Assembly: GCA_031553195.1 (NCBI GenBank)
Contig: JAVBLV010000026.1
Coordinates: 11,570-75,569 of the forward strand
Length of the DNA: 64,000 nt
Source of the DNA: JAVBLV01 sp031553195
GTDB taxonomy: Bacteria; Bacteroidota; Bacteroidia; Bacteroidales; P3
Direction of reading: 5' to 3'
The notes below the pieces were generated by a model that was not told the origin of the DNA, ran no database searches, and saw only the letters and a program-made list of their open reading frames with translations. This document shows, piece after piece, positions 9,197 to 19,300 of this stretch (positions within the stretch are counted from its first letter, which is position 1; every line of letters begins with the position of its first letter). The translations under genes and the position numbers were made by a program.

Positions 9197-9787
9197 ATGA
9201 CGAAAAACATTTTTTTATTAGTCTTTATATCGATTGCTTTGCTGAGCTGTAATTCGAATAAATCAGGAGAAGCCTCCGCCAAGAATGAGACCATCGAAAC
9301 TATTATGAACCGCAAAAGCGTTAGGACTTACCTGGATAAAGGCGTTGAAAAAGAAAAAATAGAAACCATTATTAAAGCGGGTATGGCAGCGCCTTCGGGA
9401 AAAGATGCGCGTCCCTGGGAATTAATTGTCCTTAACGACAAAGTATTGATTGATAAGTTAGGTGATTCCCTCCCCTACACCAAAATGTTGAAACAAGTCC
9501 GCAATGCGATTGTCGTATGTGGAGATACTGCTAAATCGCCCGACATGTGGGATCATGATTGTTCAGCCGTTTGCGAAAACATCCTCTTGGCTGCCGAAGC
9601 CCTTAAGCTTGGCGCTGTGTGGTCTGCTATGTATCCTTTTCAGGATAGAATAGATTTACTTCGCCATGAATTAAATTTGCCGGAAAATATCGTACCTTTG
9701 GCTATTATTCCAATCGGTTATCCATCAGGAAACCAAACCATAAAAGATAAATATGATCCTTCAAAAGTTCATTGGAATAAATATTAG
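9197..9787 (+). CDS. Nitroreductase-family lipoprotein
   Basis: 196 residues. The N-terminus MTKNIFLLVFISIALLSC is a lipoprotein signal peptide with lipobox LLSC. The rest is a compact nitroreductase fold: RKSVRTYLDKGVEKEKIETIIKAGMAAPSGKDARPWELIVL is the FMN-binding N-terminal half, CENILLAAEALKLGAVW the dimer helix region and IPIGYPS the C-terminal FMN-contact strand. Most relatives are cytoplasmic NAD(P)H flavoenzymes; the lipid anchor places this one in the periplasm, where the electron donor is unclear. The following membrane protein gene starts 23 bp after the stop, so the two are likely an operon. Confidence 0.85.
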   Translation: MTKNIFLLVFISIALLSCNSNKSGEASAKNETIETIMNRKSVRTYLDKGVEKEKIETIIKAGMAAPSGKDARPWELIVLNDKVLIDKLGDSLPYTKMLKQVRNAIVVCGDTAKSPDMWDHDCSAVCENILLAAEALKLGAVWSAMYPFQDRIDLLRHELNLPENIVPLAIIPIGYPSGNQTIKDKYDPSKVHWNKY

Positions 9788-9810
9788 AAACACCTAAAAT
9801 CAAAATTTAT

Positions 9811-10320
9811 ATGGAAGCTACAACTAAACTTTATTCGTTGAATTATGCTAACGTAAGAACTTATTTATTTGCAGTTCTCTTTATTGCAGGAAACATTATT
9901 CTGCCGCAATTGTGCCATCTGTTACCTAACGGAGGCCTGATGTTATTGCCTATTTACTTTTTTACGCTTATTGCCGCTTACAAATACGGTATTTGGGTAG
10001 GCCTCCTGACAGCCATCCTCTCTCCTTTGATGAATAACCTTCTTTTTGGAATGCCGCCTATGGGCTCATTGCCTGTTATCCTCATCAAATCTACTTTATT
10101 GGCAATAGCTGCCGCTTATGCCGCCCATCGTTCCGGGAAAATAACCATCTGGGCTTTATTAGCAGCGGTACTGGCTTATCAGATTGTAGGAACCGCCATA
10201 GAATGGGCAATTGTAAAAGATTTCTTTAAAGCAGTGAAAGATTTCCGTTTAGGAATCTTAGGTATTTTGTTCCAAGTTGTGGGAGGATTTGCTTTGTTGA
10301 AAGCCATCGCTAAATTATAG
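9811..10320 (+). CDS. ECF-transporter S-component-like integral membrane protein
   Basis: 169 residues, about five or six membrane segments (VRTYLFAVLFIAGNIILP, LMLLPIYFFTLIAAYKYG, VGLLTAILSPLMNNLLFG, IKSTLLAIAAAYAAH, WALLAAVLAYQIVGTAIEW). The short hydrophobic architecture with an interior NNLLFGMPP loop resembles substrate-binding S components of energy-coupling-factor vitamin transporters. No ATPase or T component is nearby; S components commonly share one encoded elsewhere. The substrate is not deducible. It is probably co-transcribed with the nitroreductase lipoprotein upstream. Confidence 0.6.
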   Translation: MEATTKLYSLNYANVRTYLFAVLFIAGNIILPQLCHLLPNGGLMLLPIYFFTLIAAYKYGIWVGLLTAILSPLMNNLLFGMPPMGSLPVILIKSTLLAIAAAYAAHRSGKITIWALLAAVLAYQIVGTAIEWAIVKDFFKAVKDFRLGILGILFQVVGGFALLKAIAKL

Positions 10321-10373
10321 GTTTAAGTGAGAAGTGAAACGCAGAAACTTTATAAACCGTTTAACCTAGAATC

Positions 10374-10772
10374 ATGCGAACCAAGTCTTGTGAAGAAGTA
10401 ATGGAACGTTTCCGCAGTCTGTCGTTCAATGAAGAATTCGATATGATTGTGGCTATTGCCAACGGGGGAATTATTCCGGCCGCTATTCTTAACCAGCAAT
10501 TGAACATTGAAATCCAATTATTGAAAATTAATTTACGGGATAATAACCAAAAACCTAAATACGACAAGCCTCAATTAATTTCACCTATTAATTTTGAATT
10601 TAAAGATAAAGCTATTTTGTTGGTAGAAGACCGTGTAAAAACCGGCGCTTCTGTTAATTATGCCATTGGTTTGCTACAAGGAGCCAAATTGATAAAAACT
10701 TTTGCTGTAAACGGTAAGGCCGATTATGCTTTGTATAACGAAGATTGTTTTAAGTTTTCGTGGATAATATAA
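10374..10772 (+). CDS. Phosphoribosyltransferase-domain protein
   Basis: 132 residues, at the short end of the type I PRTase family. The PRPP-binding signature is KAILLVEDRVKTGASVNYA (acidic pair then TGAS loop), and the N-terminal half carries FDMIVAIANGGIIPA, equivalent to the first PPi loop. It binds 5-phosphoribosyl-1-pyrophosphate; whether it acts on a purine, on xanthine or only as a regulator cannot be told. There is no hood domain. Confidence 0.75.
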   Translation: MRTKSCEEVMERFRSLSFNEEFDMIVAIANGGIIPAAILNQQLNIEIQLLKINLRDNNQKPKYDKPQLISPINFEFKDKAILLVEDRVKTGASVNYAIGLLQGAKLIKTFAVNGKADYALYNEDCFKFSWII

Positions 10773-10859
10773 ATGAGTTACGTTGAAATAGTAATTTAAT
10801 CTTTTGCATTATGAAATCTTCATTAATTGGTACAATAACTAGATTGGGTGGCGTAAATC

Positions 10860-10891
10860 AAGTCTCCCCTTTGGGGAGATTTAGAGGGGCT
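10860..10891. repeat. 32-bp palindromic dispersed repeat, copy 1
   Basis: It contains tctccccTTTggggaga, a 7-bp stem with a 3-base loop, followed by tttagaggggct. The identical 32 bases lie at 57989-58020. Each copy sits just before an exported-protein gene. Because of it, the frame of the downstream hydrolase is open too far upstream. Confidence 0.75.
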
Positions 10892-10900
10892 GTTATAATT

Positions 10901-11707
10901 ATGAATAAGAATTTTCTTGCTTTGTGTTGTTGTTTTCTGATAATCAATATTACTTTCGGTCTTAAGCCTGAAAAAAAGTATGCATACCATCCTAAAGATT
11001 TTGAATTGGTTTCGGAAACCAAATATTTGACTACAAGCGATTCTTTGCAAATTATTGCATGGCATATTCCTGCTATAGCGGAACAAAAGAAAAATATTTC
11101 CATTATTATTTCCAACAGCGATGCCGGCAACATGAGTAGTTGGCTTGCTGTTGTACCCGGTTTTGTTCATGCCGGTTTCGATGTCTGGCTTTACGACTAT
11201 CGAGGGTTTGGAGAGAGTTCGGACTTTTCGATAAATTCAAATATGCTATATTACAATGAGTTTATAACTGATTTATCTGCTGTTGTCAATGCTGTAAAAT
11301 CTTCAGAACCTAAAAACAAGATCTGTCTTTTTGGCTTTTCTATGGGAACCATTGTTAATACACTTTATCTTTTTCAAAATAAAAATGATATTGATTTTTA
11401 TATTGGCGACGGGCAAGTGTATTCCCCAAGTTTAGTTACCGACCGATTAAATAAAACAGGCAAAACAGTATTGATTCCTGATTCTCTAATCCAGGATTGG
11501 GATAAATTCTATAAGGGAATAAAAATACCTGTTTTGTTATTCTGTGCTTCGAATGATATTGTTTGCACCAAGGATGATGTAGCAAAACTACAGGAAGAAG
11601 TAAAAAACATAAAAATAGTTCCTTTTGAAGGAGGGCACCTTCAAGGAATGTATATCTTGCAAGAATCTTATTTTCAAAATATCGAATATTTTTTAGCTAA
11701 AAAATAA
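10901..11707 (+). CDS. Secreted alpha/beta hydrolase
   Basis: 268 residues from the ATG at 10901. An in-frame upstream start at 10811 would translate the dispersed repeat, whereas 10901 gives a clean signal peptide (MNKNFLALCCCFLIINITFG). Fold landmarks: oxyanion/strand region IIISNSDAGNMSS, DVWLYDYRGFGESSDFS, the nucleophile elbow CLFGFSMGTIVN (G-F-S-M-G), a late Asp region (LLFCASNDIVC) and a C-terminal His in FEGGHLQGM. It is a predicted periplasmic serine esterase or peptidase-like hydrolase; the substrate is unknown. Confidence 0.8.
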   Translation: MNKNFLALCCCFLIINITFGLKPEKKYAYHPKDFELVSETKYLTTSDSLQIIAWHIPAIAEQKKNISIIISNSDAGNMSSWLAVVPGFVHAGFDVWLYDYRGFGESSDFSINSNMLYYNEFITDLSAVVNAVKSSEPKNKICLFGFSMGTIVNTLYLFQNKNDIDFYIGDGQVYSPSLVTDRLNKTGKTVLIPDSLIQDWDKFYKGIKIPVLLFCASNDIVCTKDDVAKLQEEVKNIKIVPFEGGHLQGMYILQESYFQNIEYFLAKK

Positions 11708-11781
11708 TGTTGATAACAAAGAAATGAGAAAAGGTTGGATCGTAACATTCTAAACTTTACAAACTCTAAACCCAATACATT

Positions 11782-12720
11782 ATGAACCGTAGAGATTTTT
11801 TAAGAACCTTAGCCATTACCGGCGCGGCGTTGACATTGAAAACAAAAGGCGGCATGGACATATTAGCGCAAACCGTAAAAAGCAGCCAAACAGGAAATGC
11901 TGTGGATTTGGTAGCGGTAATGGGAGGAGAACCCGATGCCATGTTTAAACGCGCCATTATCGAAATGGGCGGAATGGGAAAGTTTGTCAAAAAAGGCTAC
12001 AAAGTGGTTGTTAAACCCAACATTGGGTGGGATAAAACACCCGAACTGGCTGGAAATACAAATCCCAAACTGGTAAGCGAAATTATCAAACAATGTTTGG
12101 CTTCCGGAGCCAGCGAAGTTATTGTCTTCGACCATACTTGCGACGACTGGGTAAAATGTTACAAAAACAGCGGTATCGAAGCCGCAGCCAAAGCAGCCGG
12201 AGCCAAGGTAGCGCCTGCACACGAAGAATCGTATTACAAAACGGTTTCTCTTCCCAATGGGAAAAAGCTAAAAGAAACCAAAGTCCATGAAGCCATTCTG
12301 AACAGCGATGTATGGATTAATGTCCCCATTCTGAAACACCATGGCGGAGCCAATCTTTCCATTTCCATGAAAAACCATATGGGTATTGTATGGGACAGAC
12401 GGATTTTCCATAGCACCGATTTACAACAATGTATCGCCGATGCATGTACTTTGCAGAAAAAGCCTGTATTGAATGTAGTAGATGCCTACCGCACTATGAA
12501 AACAAATGGGCCCCGTGGAAAATCGTCGGAAGATGTAATGCTGACCAAAAGCCTTTTTATATCCCAAGATATTGTTGCCGTGGATACGGCTGCCGCTAAA
12601 TTTTTCAATCAAATCCGCGAAATGCCGTTGGATCATGTAGGGCACTTGGCCGACGGACAAACGCTCAAACTAGGCACCATGGATATCGATAAATTGAATG
12701 TTAAAAGGATAAAGATGTAA
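11782..12720 (+). CDS. Tat-exported DUF362 protein
   Basis: 312 residues. MNRRDFLRTLAITGAALTL is a twin-arginine signal, so the protein is exported folded, which usually implies a cofactor. The mature domain is DUF362 (VVVKPNIGWDKTPE, VIVFDHTCDD, VWINVPILKHHGGANLSISMKNHMG, DIVAVDTAAAKFF). Relatives are often fused to ferredoxin domains, but here no CxxCxxC cluster motif is visible. The biochemical function of the family is not established. Confidence 0.85.
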   Translation: MNRRDFLRTLAITGAALTLKTKGGMDILAQTVKSSQTGNAVDLVAVMGGEPDAMFKRAIIEMGGMGKFVKKGYKVVVKPNIGWDKTPELAGNTNPKLVSEIIKQCLASGASEVIVFDHTCDDWVKCYKNSGIEAAAKAAGAKVAPAHEESYYKTVSLPNGKKLKETKVHEAILNSDVWINVPILKHHGGANLSISMKNHMGIVWDRRIFHSTDLQQCIADACTLQKKPVLNVVDAYRTMKTNGPRGKSSEDVMLTKSLFISQDIVAVDTAAAKFFNQIREMPLDHVGHLADGQTLKLGTMDIDKLNVKRIKM

Positions 12721-13442
12721 TATTGGTCGATAGCCCAAAACAAAATAATAACGACACTGTCCAGAATTTTGTATAAATGAAAACCATGGGATCCGGGTTT
12801 ATTACCTGGATTCTGTTTTCAAATTCATAACTATTTCTAAAGCCTGCAAGCCACTTTTCCCAAAATGGATCACCAGAGAATTCCGGTGGAGAACCAAAAT
12901 AATGGATCAGTGTAAAAATAGGCGCTGATATTTTCTTTCTATTCTTTTTGGAGCCTCAAAAAGAATCAAAAACGGCTTGAGGATTTAAACGCGCTCCGCC
13001 TATCGGCTACGCTTGAACGGAAAATCCTCGCAAAGGTATGCTACGCATAGCGTTTGACGCGCTAACGCAGTCTGAATAAAGCAAAGCCAATAATGCCCTA
13101 CGACAGATAGCGTTAAGAAAATCATTAGTGGAGGCGTTAAAACAAAATTCTGTTCGAAGTCCTCTATTGAAAATAGGCTGATAATGAAATCAAATCATTT
13201 ATGGATTATCATTATAAATTCAACAGGAAAGTTATTTTGTTCAGCCGGAATGAAAATTTTTCATTTGGGATATATATGTTTATACTGATACTTTTTCTCC
13301 ACTGGAATTTTGCATTGATTCCCAAAAAAACCAGGAAATGGATTAGAATTAATTTAAACAAAATGAGCCCGGTGCAATACCGAGCTCAAATTTTTAAACT
13401 TTTCTAGCTTTCGAAATTCCGTTCAAAGAAACGGGGTTTCCT
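12721..13442. other. 722-bp gene-free region with a repeat element and weak terminator
   Basis: It contains a weak hairpin at 12791-12811 (atccgggt/acctggat with one G-T pair), possibly terminating the DUF362 gene. The GGATCA-type element occupies 12867-13321. A 68-codon open frame at 13201 lies inside that element and shows no protein-like features. Confidence 0.6.
12867..13321 (+). mobile_element. GGATCA-type inverted-repeat element, copy 2 (composite)
   Basis: It starts GGATCAccagagAATTCCGG and ends ccactggaattttgcattga. The core (ctacgacagatagcgttaag, then ggaggcgttaaaacaaaatt) matches copies 1 and 3, and its right half (taggctgataatgaaatcaa onward) matches copy 1 closely. A second outer end, GGATCAGTGTAAAAATAGG, begins at 12903, only 36 bp inside the first. 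It is non-coding. Confidence 0.7.
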
Positions 13443-16217
13443 TTATTGTTTTATCAACTTTTTATGTTGAACTTTCCCATTTAGCATTGTTACCTTTAAC
13501 AGATATACGCCTTGTGGATATGCATTCAAATCCAGCATAATCTTTTTAGAAGATTCCTTTATTTCTTGCTTCAGAAGCAACTGTCCTGTCAAGTCAAGAA
13601 CTGCAACTTCTTTAATAAGACCATTTGAGTGATTTTCAACGTAAACTATATTAACAAAAGGATTGGGATAAATACGAAACATTTCGGAAGGCCTTTCTGC
13701 AGTATTAATACTACTTGTAGGAGTCTGTTTAACAACAAGCGTTGTTGATTCAGAACCGGCTCTTATTTCTAGCGTTCTCGACCTCATATTTTGCGTTGTA
13801 TTATTGCTTTTGGCGGTAACACGTACGGTTGCTTCCCCGATACCCTCTGAGGGTTCAACTTTAGCCCAAGAAGGAATTTCATAGATACTCCACTCTGCAG
13901 AAGAAGAAACTACGACATCAGCATAAGTTCCCGAGTCGCCGATAGTAACTTCCGACGGATTTACAACTACATAAACCGGTTGTTTTGCTTGCGATACCGT
14001 TATTTGATTGGTAATAATTTTTCCTGTATCGGAAACGATAAGTATTGCCGAACGATCAAATCCTACCATATTTGGAGTAGCCGTTATTGATAAAGTATAA
14101 GCTCCTGATTGTCCAGAGGAAGGCGTAACGCTAAGCCATGCAGGAATAGCTTGTCCATTAAGTCCCTTTACATCCCATACCACATTTGAATTTGTAATTT
14201 TAACATCCGTATTAACACCCCCTGCAGGATTAACTGAGATTTTATTTGTATTTAATCGTAAAACCGGAAGGCCTTTCTTCTGTGTAATGATAATCTGAAT
14301 TGAAGCGCTTCCTGCCGTAACATAAATAGTATCCATACGAGCCTGTAACGTTGTGTTTTCAGTCAGGGCAACTACATTTATTATTTGGTTTCCTGTTCCG
14401 GAAGAAGGAGTTATATTAAGCCCTGGACTCATATTGGAAACTATATTCCAACTCATGTTGGAAATAACATTGAAAGATCCCTGAGCTGATTTACAAAAAT
14501 CTATTGTTAACGAAGTTTTATCGGTAGCTAATTGATCTGCCGGAATAGCCGGGACCGATATATTTATCAAATTTTCTTTTAGTATCGAATCTTTTTGATT
14601 ATTTGCATTTGTAACCACCAACTTTACTGAATAAATTCCCGGCGTATTATATATAATTGTCGGATTTTCTAGTGTAGACGTGCTTGGCGTCCCTCCGGGG
14701 AAATCCCATTTATATGAACTAATTGCAACAGGAACCGGGGCTGTAGCATTTGTAAATACAACGCTTGTTCCAGCCTCTCCTGTTGTTGGAGTAGCAGAAA
14801 AAGACGGATTCGGAACCGTTGCGGCAACTCGCTGCATAGCGGCATAAGCATCAATAATTCCCGAATTAGGAGCAATAGGATTAGAACCGGCAGCCAACGG
14901 CTGGGCTGTAGCTTGCAGTATAGATTTTACGCTATCCGGACTTAAATTCGGATTTTTGGAAAGCATTAACCCACAAAGGCCGGCAGCCAAAGGACATGAC
15001 ATCGAAGTTCCTTGCATAAAATCATAGTATTGGCCTGCAAACTCAGGTAGCGTTCTTAGTTGAACGTTGGGCGAGAAAGTAGAACTAAACATTGCCCTTG
15101 TCGGAGATTCTCCTATCCCGCCTGAAACATCATATCCCCCTGGGGCGGCTATATCTATCCATGTACCATACTCTGAAAATGACGATAACCGACCGTCGCT
15201 ATTGACTGATGCAACTGCTATAACACTCGGGTAAGCTGCCGGATATTTGACCGGATTTCCTTTTAATGCATCATTCCCTGCAGAAGCCAGTAGAACAACC
15301 CCTGAATCGTAACATTCTTTATATAAATCCCGTTCAACAAATGACTCCCCTGTACTCCCATAAGACATGCTAATTACTTTTGCGCCATTCCTAAGCGCCC
15401 AATCCACTCCTCTAAGTATAGCTTGCCCCCATAACGATGTATCTCCTTCCCTAGTACAACGAACCGCCATTAAGGTTACGCCGCCACCCATGGAAGCAAT
15501 GCCGGATGCATTATTGGTTACCGCGCCCACTAAGCCTGCGCAGTGAGTACCATGAGACCATTCATATGCAGGACAGCTGCTTACATCCGTACATACTTCA
15601 TTTTGATTTACGCTTAAAGGAGGGGCTGAATTTCCTACCGTTGCAGGACTGGTTACTGCATTACATTGTAAATTCGAAGGAATTTGCAAATCGGGATGTT
15701 GCCCCCAAACAGCATTATCAACAACAGCAACTTTAATTGTCGAAGAACCCCTTGCTATATCCCATGCAGATTCGGCATGAATCATGTCCAAATACCATTT
15801 CAGGTTCCTATTTTGAATCGTCCCATAATAAGGATCATTGGGAACCCAATGCATTTGATAAATAGGCTGTTTACCTATATTTTCAACAATCTCTACCTCT
15901 GACAAATTCCCTATCAACTGATCAACGTTTTGAATACTGTCAAACTTAACGAATATATACCTCTTCAAATTCGGATTATTCGAAAGAAATAACGGACACG
16001 AAAGTCCAGTTATTCCGAATTTATCTTTCAATTTTTCAATAAAAGGAAACTCTGAAATAAAAATCGTTTCATCCTTCTCAACATTAAAATTAATAGGTTC
16101 CGTCGTTTTTACTTTAAAATAAATCAACCCATCAACATAATCAGGATAGACCTTTTGTGCATTTAAGTAAAAATTAAAAGCACAAAAAACAATAAGAGAA
16201 ATTAAGAATCGTTTCAT
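13443..16217 (-). CDS. Type IX-secreted subtilisin-like protease (S8) with PKD and BACON domains
   Basis: 924 residues. The signal peptide MKRFLISLIVFCAFNFYLNAQ is followed by a propeptide-like region. The S8 catalytic domain has Asp167 (VAVVDNAVWGQHPD), His222 (SHGTHCAGLVG), oxyanion Asn315 (ASAGND) and Ser405 (GTSMSCPLAAGL). Then come a PKD domain (about 475-555, YKWDFPGGTPS), roughly three BACON-like domains (about 560-830, e.g. WLSVTPSSGQSG, WAKVEPSEGIG) and a type IX sorting domain (IYPNPFVNIVYVEN ... KKLIKQ). It is predicted to be exported through the outer membrane and surface-attached or released. The type IX cargo gene 16363-19521 lies upstream on the same strand. Confidence 0.93.
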   Translation of the reverse strand: MKRFLISLIVFCAFNFYLNAQKVYPDYVDGLIYFKVKTTEPINFNVEKDETIFISEFPFIEKLKDKFGITGLSCPLFLSNNPNLKRYIFVKFDSIQNVDQLIGNLSEVEIVENIGKQPIYQMHWVPNDPYYGTIQNRNLKWYLDMIHAESAWDIARGSSTIKVAVVDNAVWGQHPDLQIPSNLQCNAVTSPATVGNSAPPLSVNQNEVCTDVSSCPAYEWSHGTHCAGLVGAVTNNASGIASMGGGVTLMAVRCTREGDTSLWGQAILRGVDWALRNGAKVISMSYGSTGESFVERDLYKECYDSGVVLLASAGNDALKGNPVKYPAAYPSVIAVASVNSDGRLSSFSEYGTWIDIAAPGGYDVSGGIGESPTRAMFSSTFSPNVQLRTLPEFAGQYYDFMQGTSMSCPLAAGLCGLMLSKNPNLSPDSVKSILQATAQPLAAGSNPIAPNSGIIDAYAAMQRVAATVPNPSFSATPTTGEAGTSVVFTNATAPVPVAISSYKWDFPGGTPSTSTLENPTIIYNTPGIYSVKLVVTNANNQKDSILKENLINISVPAIPADQLATDKTSLTIDFCKSAQGSFNVISNMSWNIVSNMSPGLNITPSSGTGNQIINVVALTENTTLQARMDTIYVTAGSASIQIIITQKKGLPVLRLNTNKISVNPAGGVNTDVKITNSNVVWDVKGLNGQAIPAWLSVTPSSGQSGAYTLSITATPNMVGFDRSAILIVSDTGKIITNQITVSQAKQPVYVVVNPSEVTIGDSGTYADVVVSSSAEWSIYEIPSWAKVEPSEGIGEATVRVTAKSNNTTQNMRSRTLEIRAGSESTTLVVKQTPTSSINTAERPSEMFRIYPNPFVNIVYVENHSNGLIKEVAVLDLTGQLLLKQEIKESSKKIMLDLNAYPQGVYLLKVTMLNGKVQHKKLIKQ

Positions 16218-16311
16218 ATATTTATTTTTTAGTTTTCAATGAAAAACGCTAAAATTGATCATCATATAAACTCTCAACTTAAAATGTTACATAGCTTCAT
16301 TCCCAGAAAAT

Positions 16312-16340
16312 AAAAGGGATGCTATATAAACACCCCTTTA
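16312..16340 (-). terminator. Hairpin terminator downstream of the beta-propeller gene
   Basis: On the minus strand taaaggg pairs with ccctttt around a 15-base loop, followed by a T-rich stretch. It lies 22 bp past the stop codon at 16363. Confidence 0.55.
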
Positions 16341-16362
16341 ATTACTTTGTTTGAATTATTTC

Positions 16363-19300
16363 TTATCGAAGAATCATTTTAGATGTCATCACCTCGTTTC
16401 CTGTAATAATTTGTACAACGGAAACTCCCTTCGGCATATTGCTGCAATTTATGTTATGAATATATTTCCCTTTGGCTTTAATACCTAAATCCTTTTGGTA
16501 TAGCAATTTCCCATCTAGACCAACTACTTTTACAAAAACTTTATTTTGTTTCGTTAATTCATACTCAATATTTACTTGATCTGTAGCGGGATTCGGATAT
16601 ATCTTCAACGAATTTTGAATAGACGCTTCTTTTGGCAACTTCATTCCTATAGCGGGTTTTGGAGCATTAATAAATTGCTCGTCGTCACAGTAATAGATCC
16701 CTTTTCCATGAGTAGCGATATAAATAGCGCCAGACAATGATGTTCCTGCCCATGAATACTGTTCGGTAACTCCGCCTGTATTTGTATAGCCCAAATTAGC
16801 GGCGGCAATATTCTTCGTTTGTTGAATAATCATATAAACGGGAGCTGTTAATCCATCCACAGAAACCCATGTCGGATTTGCATCTAAGAAATTAGTCGTC
16901 TGATACATCCCATCATCTGTTCCTATAAATACCCGATTACTATCATGCATTTCAATAAGACTCGCATAAACAGGCATTTTCCTTAAAAGGTCACCCGTTT
17001 TAGGTTTGAACGATGCTTGGACTTCTTCTATATCTGAACTTAACGCTTTTTGTGAATAAAGCACATTTGCCTCTTCATTACTAATATTTTCGCAGGTAAG
17101 AAGCATATTATTTTGATTTTGTTGGTCCAAAGAAATAGAAGAAATTGGTCTTGAAGAAGTAAATATATGTTTTATATCCAATATTTCAGGATTATTTTCC
17201 ATATAATTTAACAAATTAGACACCCTATATAACTTACTTTTTTGCGTAGCAAACTCATCAACAGTATAAAACAGAGTATTCCCATCGTTTGTAATCGCTA
17301 TACAATGAATCCTTTCGGCGCTTGGATTATAATAAGAAGAAGATATTATCCCATTATCCCAACCCAACATTTGACTCTGTTCGCTTAAATCAGAAGTCAT
17401 AGTAAAATCCGTTGGTCTATTAGTCATATAAATATTATCATAAAATTCAACAAATAAACGGTTTTGTATAGGATTTTTCACGTTAAATGAAGTCGTATCG
17501 ATAGGAAAACCATCCGGCTGACCATTTATAGTTAAATAAAAATCATTTGGAAAAGTATACATAAACGGATAATCGAAATGAGAGCCGCTTCTGACGAAGA
17601 CCTTATATCCTGCTTTTATTGTGTCTCCCCTTTTAAGAGTATATCCAATAGTATCTCCTCCTCCATATTTTTCATAAACAATCATCCCCGCAGATATTCT
17701 ACATATAACAGAATCTTTTATAGAACTATCAGTAGTTGTTTCCCACAATACAGATGAGACCACCTCTTTAGACGAGGAAGAAAAACGACTTGGATAATAA
17801 GAACCTCCGCCAAAATTCCAAGCTTGGCTATTATTAAAATTATAATAATCGCCATACATTCTCGCAAGGACAGTGAATGGTTCTGTCGTAAAGAATGCTT
17901 TCCTTACGCTAGGAACTACACGTTGAAACATAGATGCTTGAACATTCCCTCCTGAAATAATTCCATTGTATAATGGATAGGAACTTAGTGTTGCTGAAGG
18001 ATATACAACCACGTCTGCCGTCGAGTTTTCCGAAGGACGGGATATATATAAATTAGCATTCCCTTGCGATCCTGCCATAAGAGAACCGTCATTAGCTACT
18101 GCTACCGAGAAAAATTGCGTAATATTTAATCCTTTATTTCTTAGCTGGAATCCCTTTGATTCGCCATTGATCATTTTTCCATAAAAAGCGATTCCCCCAT
18201 CATTAGCTACATAAAAAGAATCCATTGTTCCTGTGGGAAAAGGCGTTATTACATGAATATTTTCATGAAGGTAAGTTGGCTCTTTATAGATATCAGCCGG
18301 AACCAAAGATGCAGCGTTATATGGATTTAGCGGGGTTGAAGGAGTTGAAAGCCTATCCCAATAGTAATATCCGCCATCTAAATTTACATCCGTTCCACGT
18401 TGCAGAAGATAGCCGCCACAAATGATGCTTCTCTTGTCGCTGGGGTCAACAATAATGGTATTACTATAATTCCCATCTTCAAAAAGATAAAAACTACTAG
18501 AAGTCAATTTTCTCCAAGTAGTTTGATTTCCCTCTTTGCTTCCTTGTTTTTCGCTCAAAAACACACCGGCTAAACTTCCGTCTGAATAAGCTATGCTCGC
18601 ATAAATAAATTGATCGTCTAATGGAGTAACCGCCAATTCTATGCGTCCAAATGGCGTAGTAAATTTTTCCCCTCTTATGCAAGTATCATCTTTGCTAAAA
18701 ACTTCAACGGCTTGTGATAAATCGGAATTTGCGGTTCTTTTTACCACAAATCCTTTCGTTTCAGACGTCTTTTGAGTAAAATAAATCAAATTTCCCACCA
18801 TCTTGATATCCTGGGAAATTCCATTTACGCTATATTTTGTCCAATTTTGTCCTTTATTGCTGGAATACAAAATCCCTGTATTTGTTGCAGCATATAAGTA
18901 CTTCGTATCCGAATTATAAGCCAATTCATTAACATATGCCCAATCAAATGCCGGATTTAAAATATTATCTTCATCAGGAACAGTGGTAGACAAAGGAACA
19001 AAGTTAACTGCCTCTGAAGCTGAACTTGTTTTGAAAACCCCCATACCTAATTTCCCGGAGCCGACAAATGTTCCATTATTTTTAGTTACCATGCTATTTG
19101 TCGTATTCATAAATCCTTCCCCTGTTCCCACATAAATGGTTCCCTCATCATCCTGAACGATGCAACTAACCGTTGCATGAGAAACATCTCCTGGCAGAAG
19201 TTCCCATGAATTTCCTCCGTTTACAGATCTATATAACCCTCCTGCAACCCCTCCTGCATATAAAGTTTTCCCTGTTGCATCCCTTTTATCGCACAATAAC

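Noticed and set aside
10811..10900. Upstream extension of the hydrolase
   Set aside because: It would translate the 32-bp dispersed repeat; the ATG at 10901 gives a proper signal peptide.
13201..13407. 68-codon ORF
   Set aside because: It is contained mostly in repeat element copy 2 and is not conserved as a frame in copy 1.
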